A stretch of 7,609 bases of DNA from a bacterium HR41. GTDB lineage: Bacteria; Actinomycetota; Thermoleophilia; Solirubrobacterales; Thermoleophilaceae. A program made the translations under genes and the position numbers. Below the pieces are notes generated by a model, which was not told the DNA's origin, ran no database searches, and saw only the letters and a program-made list of their open reading frames with translations. The stretch's first letter is position 1, and every line of letters begins with the position of its first letter. Positions 1 through 6,886 of this stretch are shown here, piece after piece. The stretch lies in the NCBI GenBank assembly GCA_002898855.1, contig BEIR01000050.1:1-7609 (forward strand), read 5' to 3'.

Positions 1-99
1 CGTTTCCGGGTGCCCGCCGAGCCAGATCCCGCACACGAGCACGATCACGCCGAGCGCCAAAACCGCGGCCGGGGAGGTCGTGCGCCGTCGCCGCCTCAC
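1..99 (-). CDS. N-terminal fragment of a membrane-anchored/secreted protein, probably S41 (C-terminal processing) peptidase
   Basis: Only the first 33 codons are in the window; the gene runs off the left edge. The start is GTG at 99-97, because an in-frame TAG lies at 108-106, two codons upstream, with no other start between them. The peptide begins with a run of five arginines, followed by a hydrophobic segment of about 17 residues (roughly residues 12-28) and then a GIWLGGHPE stretch. This is the layout of a signal anchor or uncleaved signal peptide with a cytoplasmic positive patch. The GxWLGGHP wording resembles, from memory, the N-termini of actinobacterial S41 processing proteases, which commonly lie downstream of ftsE-ftsX. 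The same-strand ftsEX operon further right in this window fits that. No catalytic region is visible, so the family call rests on this short motif and on context. The secreted or anchored nature is safer than the enzyme name. Confidence 0.5.
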   Translation of the reverse strand, partial: MRRRRRTTSPAAVLALGVIVLVCGIWLGGHPET

Positions 100-519
100 G
101 CCCCGCTACTCACAGACCGAGGCGCGAACCGAGCGCTGCGTCGCACCGCAACGCAGGCACAGCCGACGAAACGAACCGCCTCCCCCTGCGCACGCCGAAA
201 TCCACACGAGGCTGTTTAGCAGATCGCCGGACCGGCCCGTGCGAGCGTGAGCGCACTGCGCCGGCCGGAGGAACGCGCGTAGCGGCCGGCGCGCGACGGA
301 CCGCGACCGCGCGCTCGTGAGTCGCGCTGCAAAGTCGGCCGCCCAACTTGCCCGGGCACAGCGACCGCGCGAGGATCGACCCGCATTCGAAGCGTTGCCC
401 CCTGTACGAGCGACGAGCATCGACGGTGATTGTCCGTGTGCAGCAGTGGCGCTGCCCCCGCCCCGCGCGCTGAGCCCGCGCGCGGCCAGGCGCCTGCCGG
501 GCAGCCGCGCGCGTCCGTT
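100..519. other. Gene-free stretch of 420 bases
   Basis: This divergent gap lies between the minus-strand protease fragment and the plus-strand glycosyltransferase. The open frames here have arginine- and serine-rich, low-complexity translations on both strands, typical of non-coding high-GC DNA, and match nothing I recognise. I looked for a remnant of an M23 or NlpC/P60 murein hydrolase, which might be expected near ftsEX, and for tRNA or tmRNA ends, and found neither. The one clear structure is the GC hairpin at 258-292, listed separately. Promoters for both flanking genes should be here, but no convincing -35/-10 pair stands out. Confidence 0.6.
258..292. repeat. Perfect 10-bp inverted repeat (GC hairpin)
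   Basis: The left arm GCGCCGGCCG (258-267) is exactly complementary to the right arm CGGCCGGCGC (283-292), leaving a 15-base loop at 268-282. A T-G wobble (257/293) could add one pair. The loop contains GAGGA, which resembles a Shine-Dalgarno core in plus-strand RNA, but no start codon with a sensible reading frame follows at the right spacing. There is no T-tract on either side, so it is not a canonical intrinsic terminator. It could be a transcript-end structure, a leader element, or a chance product of GC-rich sequence. Confidence 0.5.
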
Positions 520-2119
520 ATGGGCACGACGACGCGATCGAGCAGACGGGCGGCTGCGATCGCCTGTGCCGTCGCGCTCGTGGCCTTCCTGGTCGTCCTC
601 GCCGCCCGCTGGCAGCACGGCTTCGCGAACGTCGACGACTACCTCAACGCGCGCCAGGCGCACGAGTTCGCACGAGCGCTGGCCAAGGGTCCGGCCGCCC
701 TTGTCGAGGCGTGGCGTGCCTTCGGGCAGAACGCACCGCTCGTGCCGACCCTCGCTGCGCCACTTGCTGCCATCGATCCGTCGCCACACCTGCTCACGCT
801 CGCGCAGCTCCCGTTCGTGCTCCTGCTAGCGGCAAGTTGCACGGTGCTGCTGAGGGCGCTCGGCCTCGCCGGCGCGCGCCTCGCGCTCGCGGCCGCCGCA
901 GCCGCGAGCGCACCACCGCTCCTTGCCTGGGCGGCGATGTTCCACTTCGCCTTCGCTTCTGCCGCCCTGACTGTCGCGGCGCTTGCCGCGTACATGCTCT
1001 CGCGCGGGCTACGGTCGCTGGTCGCAAGCGCTGTCTTCGGTTTGGCGATCGGCTTGCTCTGCGTCGCGCGGGTGATCGGTCCCCTCTACGCCGGCGCTCT
1101 AATCGCGGCAGTAGCCGGAGATCAACTGACTCGTCACGGCGACTGGCGCGAGCGGTTGCGGGGCGCGCTCGTCGCTTGCTCGAGCGCGGTGTTAGTGGCG
1201 ACGCCGTGGTGGGCGGCGGCGGGCGCATCGGCCCTGCGCTACCTCACCACCGCCGGCTACGGCGAGTCGCCCTTCACCCACGAGGCCGGTTTGCTCGAAC
1301 GCGCGCGGGAACGCTTCGACTGGACCGCGAACGAAACCGGCTGGCTCGTGGCGATCGCGCTTCTGGCGCTCACCGCTCTGGGTCTGCTCCGCGCACTTCG
1401 CAATGACCGGTCGCGGCGGCCAGCGCTGCTGATGGCAATCACGGCGCTATGCGCGATGACCGGCCTTGCCACCTCAACTAACGCCGGCACTGGCTTCGCG
1501 CTACCGGCAATTGCGCTCGCGGTATGCCTTGCTGCGTTCGCGGTTGCCCCCCGCCCGCGCGACGGAGCGGTCGGCCGGCGGCCGGCTTGCGGGGCTTTCG
1601 GTCGTTGTGCTGGCGGGTGTCGCTTACTTCTGCGGCTGGCTTGCCTTGCTCGATGCGCTACCTGCGGCAAGTGTCGGGCAGCGACCGCTCTGGCAGCTCG
1701 GCCCACCCGGACTCCAGCAGGCGCGCTCAGCGATGGGCTGCGAGTGCGAGCCACCTAACAGCGACCGACTAGCACGACGTGTGCTCGCTGTAGTGAGCGA
1801 CAAACCGACTCTGCTGGCACGCGACGACGCATTGCTCAACGCGGAATCGCAGCGTTTCGCGGCCCTGCGTAGCGGCCGACTGGCACCCTAGCTCCTCGCG
1901 CCACCCTCGCAAGGACCCGCGTTGAAGGACGCACTCACTCGCGCGCGCTATGTGGTCGCCGGCCGCACGCTCGCGCCGTACCACGCGGTCGACGGCTGGG
2001 CGCTCCTGGCGGGCCTCGCGAAGCGGCGCTTGCGACCGGTCTTCACTTACCGGATCTCGCAAGCGAACGACGTCACTGTCTACGCCGCCCCGCGCAGCGA
2101 CCGCCGCTCTCGCCGCTAG
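520..2119 (+). pseudogene. Broken GT39-type (PMT/ArnT-like) membrane glycosyltransferase
   Basis: An intact version would be a polytopic membrane enzyme moving sugar from a polyprenyl-phosphate donor to a substrate outside the membrane. From the ATG at 520 the protein has arginines, a first membrane segment (about residues 11-29), then an acidic DDY motif (39-41) in the first outer loop, as in GT39 enzymes. A NAPLVPTLAAPLA stretch and several more hydrophobic segments follow. This frame degenerates after about codon 343, in the C6 run at 1547-1552, and stops at 1758. Removing one C continues into the +1 frame with another membrane segment and a soluble C-terminal domain. That frame meets TAG at 1889-1891, yet resumes coherently (YVVAG, VFTYRIS, VTVYAAPR) to TAG at 2117-2119. 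The repaired gene is exactly 533 codons including the stop, with the amber at codon 457. The start could instead be TTG at 430 or GTG at 436; no clear ribosome site exists for any of them. Codons ending in A/T are more frequent than in ftsE or ftsX. Simple callers would report 520-1758 and 1922-2119 as separate genes. Confidence 0.75.
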
Positions 2120-3017
2120 ACGCGCAGGAAGCGTCGCAAGGTGAGGGCGCTTCCCGCCGCCGATACCGCGGCGGCGGCCAGCAACAGCAGCGCCGCTAGC
2201 GCCGGGAACGGCATCGTCTGCGGGGCTGCGATCAGCGCGAAGCGGTCGGCGAGCGGGTCGAGCACCGCCTGCTTCGTCACGTACAAAAGAGCGACCGCGC
2301 CGAGCGCCCCCACCAGCCCGACGATCACGCCCTCGATCACGAAGGGCCAGCGGATCGACCAGTTCGTCGCCCCGACCAGCCGCATCACTTCGACCTCGCG
2401 ACGCCGGGCGAAGATCGACAGCCGGATCGTGTTCGCAATTAGCGCCACCGCCGCGAACGCGAGCAGCGCCGCGAGCACACCGGTCGCCGCCTTGACCACC
2501 GAGGTCGCCGTGAGGATGCGCTCGGTGTCGTCCTCGCGGTTGCGGACTTCCTGAATTCCCGGCAGGTCGGGACGGCGCACGCCCCGCTGGTCGCGCGGCG
2601 CCAGGCGGTCGATGATCTCGACCACCCGCCCGGGGTCGCGGGGCACGATGCGGAACGAGGCGGGCAACGGGTTGCGGCCCAGCAGCTTCACGCCCTCGCG
2701 AAACGCCTCGGGGTTGCGGCGTTCGGCGATGCGCAGCGCCTCGTCCTTCGAGATGTAGGTCACCGACTTGACGTTCCCGATGCGCTCGATCGCCCTGCGC
2801 ACCTGCTCGCGGTCGGCTGGCGATATGCCGTCCTCTAGGTAGACGTCTACGACGATCCGTCCCCGCACCTCGTTCGCCGTGCCGGTGGTGGCCTGTACGA
2901 CCGGTATGAACACGCCGAGCACGAGCGTCGTCAAAAGCACGGTCAGGGCAGCCGCCAGCGCCGGCGCGCGCGTGCGCGCGAGACTGCGAAGCGCCTCTTG
3001 CAGGAAGAAGCCGAAAC

Positions 3018-3021
<4 letters not shown>
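2116..3021 (-). CDS. ftsX: Cell-division protein FtsX (ABC transporter-like permease)
   Basis: FtsX is the membrane half of the FtsEX complex. It relays ATP-driven shape changes of FtsE to peptidoglycan hydrolases outside the membrane at the septum. The protein has 301 residues, close to the mycobacterial FtsX length. One membrane segment lies near residues 20-44. An extracellular loop follows with the family's SKDEAL (91-96), NPLPASFRI (117-125) and DLPGIQEV (152-159). Three further membrane segments are near 178-200, 228-248 and 272-294. The cytoplasmic [14 protein letters not shown] region (214-227) is the conserved permease signature. The GTG start at 3021-3019 overlaps the ftsE stop as GTGA, and GGGGAG sits five bases upstream, so the two are translationally coupled. 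The stop TAG (2118-2116) lies in a CTAG palindrome that also carries the stop of the converging glycosyltransferase relic, so no intergenic terminator space exists. Confidence 0.95.
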
Positions 3022-3830
<809 letters not shown>

Positions 3831-3837
3831 CGCAGCG

Positions 3838-3843
3838 AGCGTA
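3838..3843 (-). promoter_or_regulatory. Putative -10 box of ftsEX, leaderless arrangement
   Basis: TACGCT (minus strand) matches TANNNT and ends seven bases before the ftsE ATG at 3830. Transcription starting about seven bases after the box would begin at or next to the ATG. There is no Shine-Dalgarno-like sequence before this ATG, which fits a leaderless message. No good -35 is visible. Confidence 0.45.
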
Positions 3844-3998
3844 CGCGAAGGCGACACACGGCGAACGGTGCGGACGGTGGCCACGGCCGCCAACCGTTAG
3901 CGCACCGCGCGCCGCCCGACACCGTCTGCAACCGCGCTTGCGCGACCTGCAACGTTCCCCCCACCGCGCCGGATAGGAACGAGCCGCAGCGCGGCGGC

Positions 3999-4004
3999 TA
4001 GGAT
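3999..4004 (+). promoter_or_regulatory. Putative -10 box of the metallophosphoesterase gene, leaderless or near-leaderless
   Basis: TAGGAT matches the TANNNT -10 pattern and ends nine bases before the GTG start at 4014, implying a 5' leader of only a few bases. A GGAAC at 3976-3980 is reminiscent of an ECF sigma -35 element. No matching ECF -10 lies at the right distance, so I do not call an ECF promoter. Confidence 0.4.
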
Positions 4005-4013
4005 CGCGGGGTC

Positions 4014-4595
4014 GTGCGGATTCTCGCCTTCAGCGACATCCACTGCGACACCGACCGTGCGCGACGGCTCGTCGAGCGGGCGCGCGAGGTCGACGTGGTC
4101 GTCGGCGCCGGCGATTTCGCTCGCGTCCACCGCGGCCTCGAGGAGACGATCGCCGCGCTGGCCGCGATCGAGACGCCGACGGTGCTGGTTCCCGGCAACA
4201 ATGAGACCGACCAGGCGCTGCGCGCAGCGTGCTCCGAGTGGCCGCACGCGCACGTCCTCCACGGCGAGCAGGTGGAGCTCGCGGGGCGGGTGTTCTTCGG
4301 CCTCGGCGGCGGGATTCCGGAGACGCCGTGGGACTGGAGCCACGACCTCTCCGAGCAAGAGGCCGAGGCGTCGCTCGACGCGATGCCCGAGGGCGCGGTT
4401 CTCGTCGTCCACTCGCCGCCTTACGGCCACTGCGACGACGGTCTCGGCAGTCGCGCAATCCTGCGCGCGATCGAGAGCAAGCGCCCGCCGCTGTGCGTGT
4501 GCGGTCACATCCACCAGTGCTGGGGCCAGGAGGCGCGCGTCGACGGCACGCTCATCGCCAACCTCGGCCCCGACGGGCGGGTCTTCGACCTCTAG
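4014..4595 (+). CDS. Calcineurin-like metallophosphoesterase
   Basis: This is a small (193 aa) soluble two-metal phosphoesterase with the full set of metal-binding signatures in order: DIH (Asp8, His10), GD (Asp34), GNNE (Asn62 region), the His133 of VVHSPP, and GHIH (His165, His167). The compact size resembles the YfcE/Mre11-like single-domain phosphodiesterases. The metal site predicts hydrolysis of a phosphomonoester or phosphodiester, but nothing here fixes the substrate. The start is GTG at 4014, so that the MRILAFSDIH strand opens the protein as usual in the family; the TAGGAT box nine bases upstream agrees. It is transcribed away from ftsE across a 183-base gap and runs toward the RibD-like gene, leaving 19 bases between stop codons. 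It appears to be a single-gene unit. Confidence 0.88.
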   Translation: MRILAFSDIHCDTDRARRLVERAREVDVVVGAGDFARVHRGLEETIAALAAIETPTVLVPGNNETDQALRAACSEWPHAHVLHGEQVELAGRVFFGLGGGIPETPWDWSHDLSEQEAEASLDAMPEGAVLVVHSPPYGHCDDGLGSRAILRAIESKRPPLCVCGHIHQCWGQEARVDGTLIANLGPDGRVFDL

Positions 4596-4602
4596 CCGCA
4601 GC

Positions 4603-4616
4603 GACCGGCGCCGGTC
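4603..4616. repeat. 14-bp perfect palindrome between converging genes
   Basis: GACCGGCGCCGGTC reads identically on both strands and lies between the phosphoesterase stop (4593-4595) and the stop of the RibD-like gene (4617-4615), overlapping the latter by two bases. As RNA it could fold only as a five-pair stem with a four-base loop, from either direction. With no U-tract on either strand, a role as a bidirectional terminator is possible but weakly supported. Confidence 0.35.
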
Positions 4617-5352
4617 AGCGCACGACGCGCCAGCGCGAGAGAAGGGCACCGTCGGCCAGCGCCAGCGCCAGCGGCTCGAGCTGCACCTCGGCGACAAGCT
4701 CGCGCCCGGCGACGATGGTCAGCCCGCTGCCGCCGACGACGAGCGGGCTGACGGTCAAAAACAGCTCGTCGACGAGGCCGGCCGCGAACAGGTAGGAGTT
4801 GAGCGTCGGCCCGCCCTCGCAGAGCACCGCGCGGATTCCGTAGCGCTCGCGCAGGTGGGCGCAGAGCAGCGGCAGGTCGTCGCCGACGCGCAGGTACTCG
4901 ACCTGGGCGGGGCAGGGAGGGAGCTCGCGCTCGCTCGCCGTGGCCACGATCACGCGCTGCCCCGGGGTGTGCAGAAGCGGCAGGTCGTGGGGAATGTCGA
5001 GCCGTGCCGATACGACCACCGCCCACGGGTCGGGATCGAGCCCTTCGCGCTCACGGCGGGCGCGCAGCTCGTCGCTTTTTATGAGCCGCCCGTAGCGCTC
5101 GGCGCGCAAGGTGCCGGCGCCCACCATCACCGCGTCGACGCGCGTTCGCAAAAGGTGAAAAAGCTCGCGGTCGGCGTCGCTCGAAAGCCCTCCCGAAAGC
5201 CCCCCGAGGGTGGCTTTGCCGTCGACGCTCGCGACCATGTTGAGACCGACCCACGGCCGCTCGCGTTGCGCTAGCTCCCACGGTCGGAGCGCGTTCGCGA
5301 GCTCTTCCACCTCGCCGCTGCGCCGCGCCGGATAGAGGAACTCAGTTGCCAC
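4615..5352 (-). CDS. RibD C-terminal domain / DHFR-like pyrimidine reductase family protein
   Basis: The fold is that of the NADPH-dependent reductase half of RibD, which reduces the ribosyl group of a riboflavin precursor; stand-alone members are common in actinobacteria and often have unknown substrates. From the GTG at 5352 it is 245 aa. Visible signatures are NMVASVDGK (38-46), a GLSSDADRELFHLLR region, VGAGTLRAERYG (77-88), the nucleotide-site EGGP (179-182), and LVDELFLTVSPLVVGG (193-207). There is no deaminase domain (no HAE or PCxxC zinc motif), so it is not a full RibD. The GTG at 5352 is preferred over a TTG at 5394 because the added residues are unlike the family and a TAGCGT box lies eight bases before it. 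The gene converges with the phosphoesterase and diverges from the SDR. No other riboflavin gene is in view. Confidence 0.85.
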   Translation of the reverse strand: MATEFLYPARRSGEVEELANALRPWELAQRERPWVGLNMVASVDGKATLGGLSGGLSSDADRELFHLLRTRVDAVMVGAGTLRAERYGRLIKSDELRARREREGLDPDPWAVVVSARLDIPHDLPLLHTPGQRVIVATASERELPPCPAQVEYLRVGDDLPLLCAHLRERYGIRAVLCEGGPTLNSYLFAAGLVDELFLTVSPLVVGGSGLTIVAGRELVAEVQLEPLALALADGALLSRWRVVR

Positions 5353-5360
5353 GCCGCCGC

Positions 5361-5366
5361 ACGCTA
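5361..5366 (-). promoter_or_regulatory. Putative -10 box of the RibD-like gene, leaderless arrangement
   Basis: TAGCGT on the minus strand fits TANNNT and ends eight bases before the GTG at 5352. No Shine-Dalgarno sequence precedes this start, which fits transcription beginning at or beside the start codon. The -35 is not evident. Confidence 0.4.
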
Positions 5367-5444
5367 CCCGAACGCCGTCGCACGCCGTGCGCAAGAGATC
5401 GGCCGGCCGATCGCCGCCGCCGCTGGCCGCTCGCTCCCTCCCGA

Positions 5445-5486
5445 CAGCGCTGCTGGTTGGCTGTACAGCAAAAGAGCGCTGCAGCG
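5445..5486. promoter_or_regulatory. Cluster of three CAGC/GCTG palindromes upstream of the SDR gene
   Basis: Three short perfect palindromes built from the same half-sites lie in the 189-base divergent gap: CAGCGCTG (5445-5452), GCTGTACAGC (5460-5469) and CGCTGCAGCG (5477-5486). The last two centres are 17 bp apart. They could be binding sites for a dimeric repressor controlling the SDR unit or the divergent reductase, or could fold as alternative RNA hairpins. No regulator gene is present in the window. Confidence 0.3.
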
Positions 5487-5525
5487 TGCAGAATTGGCTT
5501 AGCCGTTCGACGTGGCGTCAGGAGC

Positions 5526-5532
5526 AAGGAGG
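5526..5532 (+). promoter_or_regulatory. Strong ribosome binding site of the SDR gene
   Basis: AAGGAGG, followed by further purines, ends nine bases before the ATG at 5542. It fixes that ATG as the start rather than an in-frame start at 5512. It is the only textbook Shine-Dalgarno site in the window. Confidence 0.85.
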
Positions 5533-5541
5533 AGGGGCGAT

Positions 5542-6507
5542 ATGGCCAAGGCGACGCAACCGATCGCTGGCCGAGTGGTGGCGATCACCGGTGGTGCACG
5601 GGGAATCGGCAAAGCGACGGCGCGGGCGCTCGTGCGCCGCGGGGCGCGGGTGGCGATCGGCGACATCGACCTCGAGCTCGCACGCCGCACCGCCGAGGAG
5701 CTCGGTGGCGGAACGCGCGCCTACTACGTCGACGTCACCGATCGCGACGCGTTCGAGCGCTTCCTCGCCGATGTCGAACGCGATCTCGGCGAGCTCGACG
5801 TGCTCATCAACAACGCCGGGATCATGCACGTCAACCGCTTCCACGAGGAGGACGAGGGGGCGGAGGATCGCCAGATCGACATCAACCTGCGCGGTGTGCT
5901 CACCGGCTCGAAGCTGTTCGTGCGCCGAGTGCTCGAGCGTGGGCGCGGCGGCCATCTCGTGAACATCGCTTCGCAGGCCGGCAAATCGGGGTTCCCCGGG
6001 ATCGCCACCTACTGTGCCACCAAGCACGCGGTTGTCGGGCTGAGCCAGGCGCTGGCGCTCGAGTACGAAGAGCACGGCCTTCAGGTCAGCTGCGTGATGC
6101 CGGTCGTCGTCGACACCGAGCTCGGTCAGGGCATCCGCGACGCGCGTGGCTTCAAGAAGGTCAAGCCCGACGATGTCGCTGCCGAGATCGTCTCTGCGCT
6201 CGAGCGTCCGCGCTTCAACGTGCACGTGCCGCGCTCGGTGGGTGTCGTCGGCAAGATCATCCAGCTCCTGCCCGAGCGGGCGCAGCGGTTCAGCGCCAAG
6301 CTCTTCGGCACCGACCGCCTGCTGCTCGACGCGATCGGCCGTCGGCAGGAGTACGAGCGGCGCGCGGCGGCGTCGGAGCCGTCCCGGTCGGATCGCGCTT
6401 CGCTGCCGCGGGCACGGGTGTGCACCTACCGGAGAGCGAGCGAGCGGAGCAGAAAAGCGAGGCGCGCTCGTGAGCGCGGGTTCGTGAACGGGGCGCTACG
6501 GCGATGA
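5542..6507 (+). CDS. Short-chain dehydrogenase/reductase (SDR)
   Basis: This is an NAD(P)-dependent classical SDR oxidoreductase of 321 aa with an unknown substrate. Visible elements are the dinucleotide loop TGGARGIG (16-23), an acidic residue after the second strand (Asp41 in GDID, suggesting a preference for NAD), NNAG (90-93), Asn115 in DINLRG, catalytic Ser144, and YCATK with Tyr157 and Lys161. The catalytic tetrad is complete. A hydrophobic or amphipathic segment beyond the core (VGVVGKIIQLLP, then LLLDAIGRRQEY) resembles SDRs that associate with membranes or lipid substrates; that is an inference. After about residue 275 the protein becomes an arginine- and serine-rich tail with rare AGA, AGG, CTA and CGA codons, longer than usual for the family. 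The stop overlaps the next start as ATGA, so the two genes are coupled. The start is set by the AAGGAGG site. Confidence 0.9.
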   Translation: MAKATQPIAGRVVAITGGARGIGKATARALVRRGARVAIGDIDLELARRTAEELGGGTRAYYVDVTDRDAFERFLADVERDLGELDVLINNAGIMHVNRFHEEDEGAEDRQIDINLRGVLTGSKLFVRRVLERGRGGHLVNIASQAGKSGFPGIATYCATKHAVVGLSQALALEYEEHGLQVSCVMPVVVDTELGQGIRDARGFKKVKPDDVAAEIVSALERPRFNVHVPRSVGVVGKIIQLLPERAQRFSAKLFGTDRLLLDAIGRRQEYERRAAASEPSRSDRASLPRARVCTYRRASERSRKARRARERGFVNGALRR

Positions 6508-6800
6508 AGCTGTACGTCTGTTGGGGCACGTGGCGGCCCGGCCCGCGACCGGGCGGTCACCCGTGCGGACGTGCCTACCACGCCCTGCGCGAGGCGGGCT
6601 ACGAACCCGAGGTCGTCAAGGCTTACGGCCTCGGTTTCCTGCCCAGCTTCCTCAACTTCACGCGCGGCCGCCGCGAGGTCCGCGAGCTGACGGGACAGCA
6701 ATGGGTACCGGTGCTCGTCACCGACGACGGTGAAGTGATCACCGGCTCGCACAAAATCGAGCGCTGGGCGCGCCAGCACCCGCGCCAGCCGGGGAACTAG
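6504..6800 (+). CDS. Single-domain glutathione S-transferase N-terminal / thioredoxin-fold protein
   Basis: This small 98-aa protein has a thioredoxin-like fold as found in GST N-terminal domains and glutaredoxins. It opens with the strand MKLYVCW and carries HPCGRAYHAL (His19-Pro20-Cys21) where a glutaredoxin has CPxC, at the start of helix 1. VPVL (68-71) supplies the expected cis-proline, and GS (81-82) is at the glutathione- or thiol-binding edge. The C-terminal helical domain of a full GST is absent, so it is a stand-alone domain, not a truncation, since it ends cleanly at TAG. The single active-site cysteine suggests monothiol chemistry or thiol binding; actinobacteria mostly use mycothiol rather than glutathione, so the partner thiol is uncertain. 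It is translated through the ATGA overlap with the SDR, implying a shared pathway. It converges with nadA. Confidence 0.75.
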   Translation: MKLYVCWGTWRPGPRPGGHPCGRAYHALREAGYEPEVVKAYGLGFLPSFLNFTRGRREVRELTGQQWVPVLVTDDGEVITGSHKIERWARQHPRQPGN

Positions 6801-6804
6801 CGCT

Positions 6805-6826
6805 CGGTGTGCGTTCGGTGTGCGTT
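6805..6826. repeat. Two tandem copies of an 11-base unit
   Basis: CGGTGTGCGTT occurs twice head to tail (6805-6815 and 6816-6826), immediately after the stop of the GST-N gene. This looks like a small slippage duplication in non-coding DNA. No function is apparent. Confidence 0.6.
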
Positions 6827-6837
6827 CCTTCAGCTGG

Positions 6838-6849
6838 TGCGCTAGCGCA
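6838..6849. repeat. 12-bp perfect palindrome in the convergent gap
   Basis: TGCGCTAGCGCA is identical on both strands. It lies in the 86-base gap between the converging GST-N and nadA genes. It may help end transcription from one or both sides, but the stem is short in RNA and no U-tract follows. Confidence 0.35.
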
Positions 6850-6865
6850 GCGAGCAGGCGCAGCC

Positions 6866-6886
6866 GCCCGCAACGCGTGAGCGGGC
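6866..6886 (-). terminator. Possible terminator hairpin directly after nadA
   Basis: GCCCGC (6866-6871) pairs with GCGGGC (6881-6886) around a nine-base loop, beginning at the very base after the nadA stop codon (6889-6887). The six-pair GC stem and its placement suit transcript ending or 3' protection. Without a U-tract it is not a standard intrinsic terminator. Confidence 0.3.

Noticed and set aside
100..519. A tRNA, tmRNA or missing murein-hydrolase remnant in the gap
   Set aside because: No T-loop consensus, tRNA-like cloverleaf arms or hydrolase motifs could be found on either strand.
1922..2119. A separate 65-residue gene starting at TTG 1922
   Set aside because: It is in the same frame as the preceding glycosyltransferase fragment, separated only by one TAG, and reads as that enzyme's C-terminal end; no ribosome site precedes it.
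3976..4004. ECF sigma-factor promoter (GGAAC) before the phosphoesterase
   Set aside because: The -35-like GGAAC has no ECF -10 at a 15-17 base spacing; the TAGGAT box alone is a better explanation.
4057..5274. A 405-codon plus-strand open frame spanning the phosphoesterase and RibD-like genes
   Set aside because: It is low-complexity serine/arginine sequence out of frame with two clearly recognisable genes; long spurious frames are expected at this GC content.
5346..6473. A 375-codon plus-strand open frame overlapping the SDR
   Set aside because: It has no family motifs over most of its length, whereas the SDR frame has a full catalytic tetrad. Only its end is relevant, as a possible alternative C-terminus.
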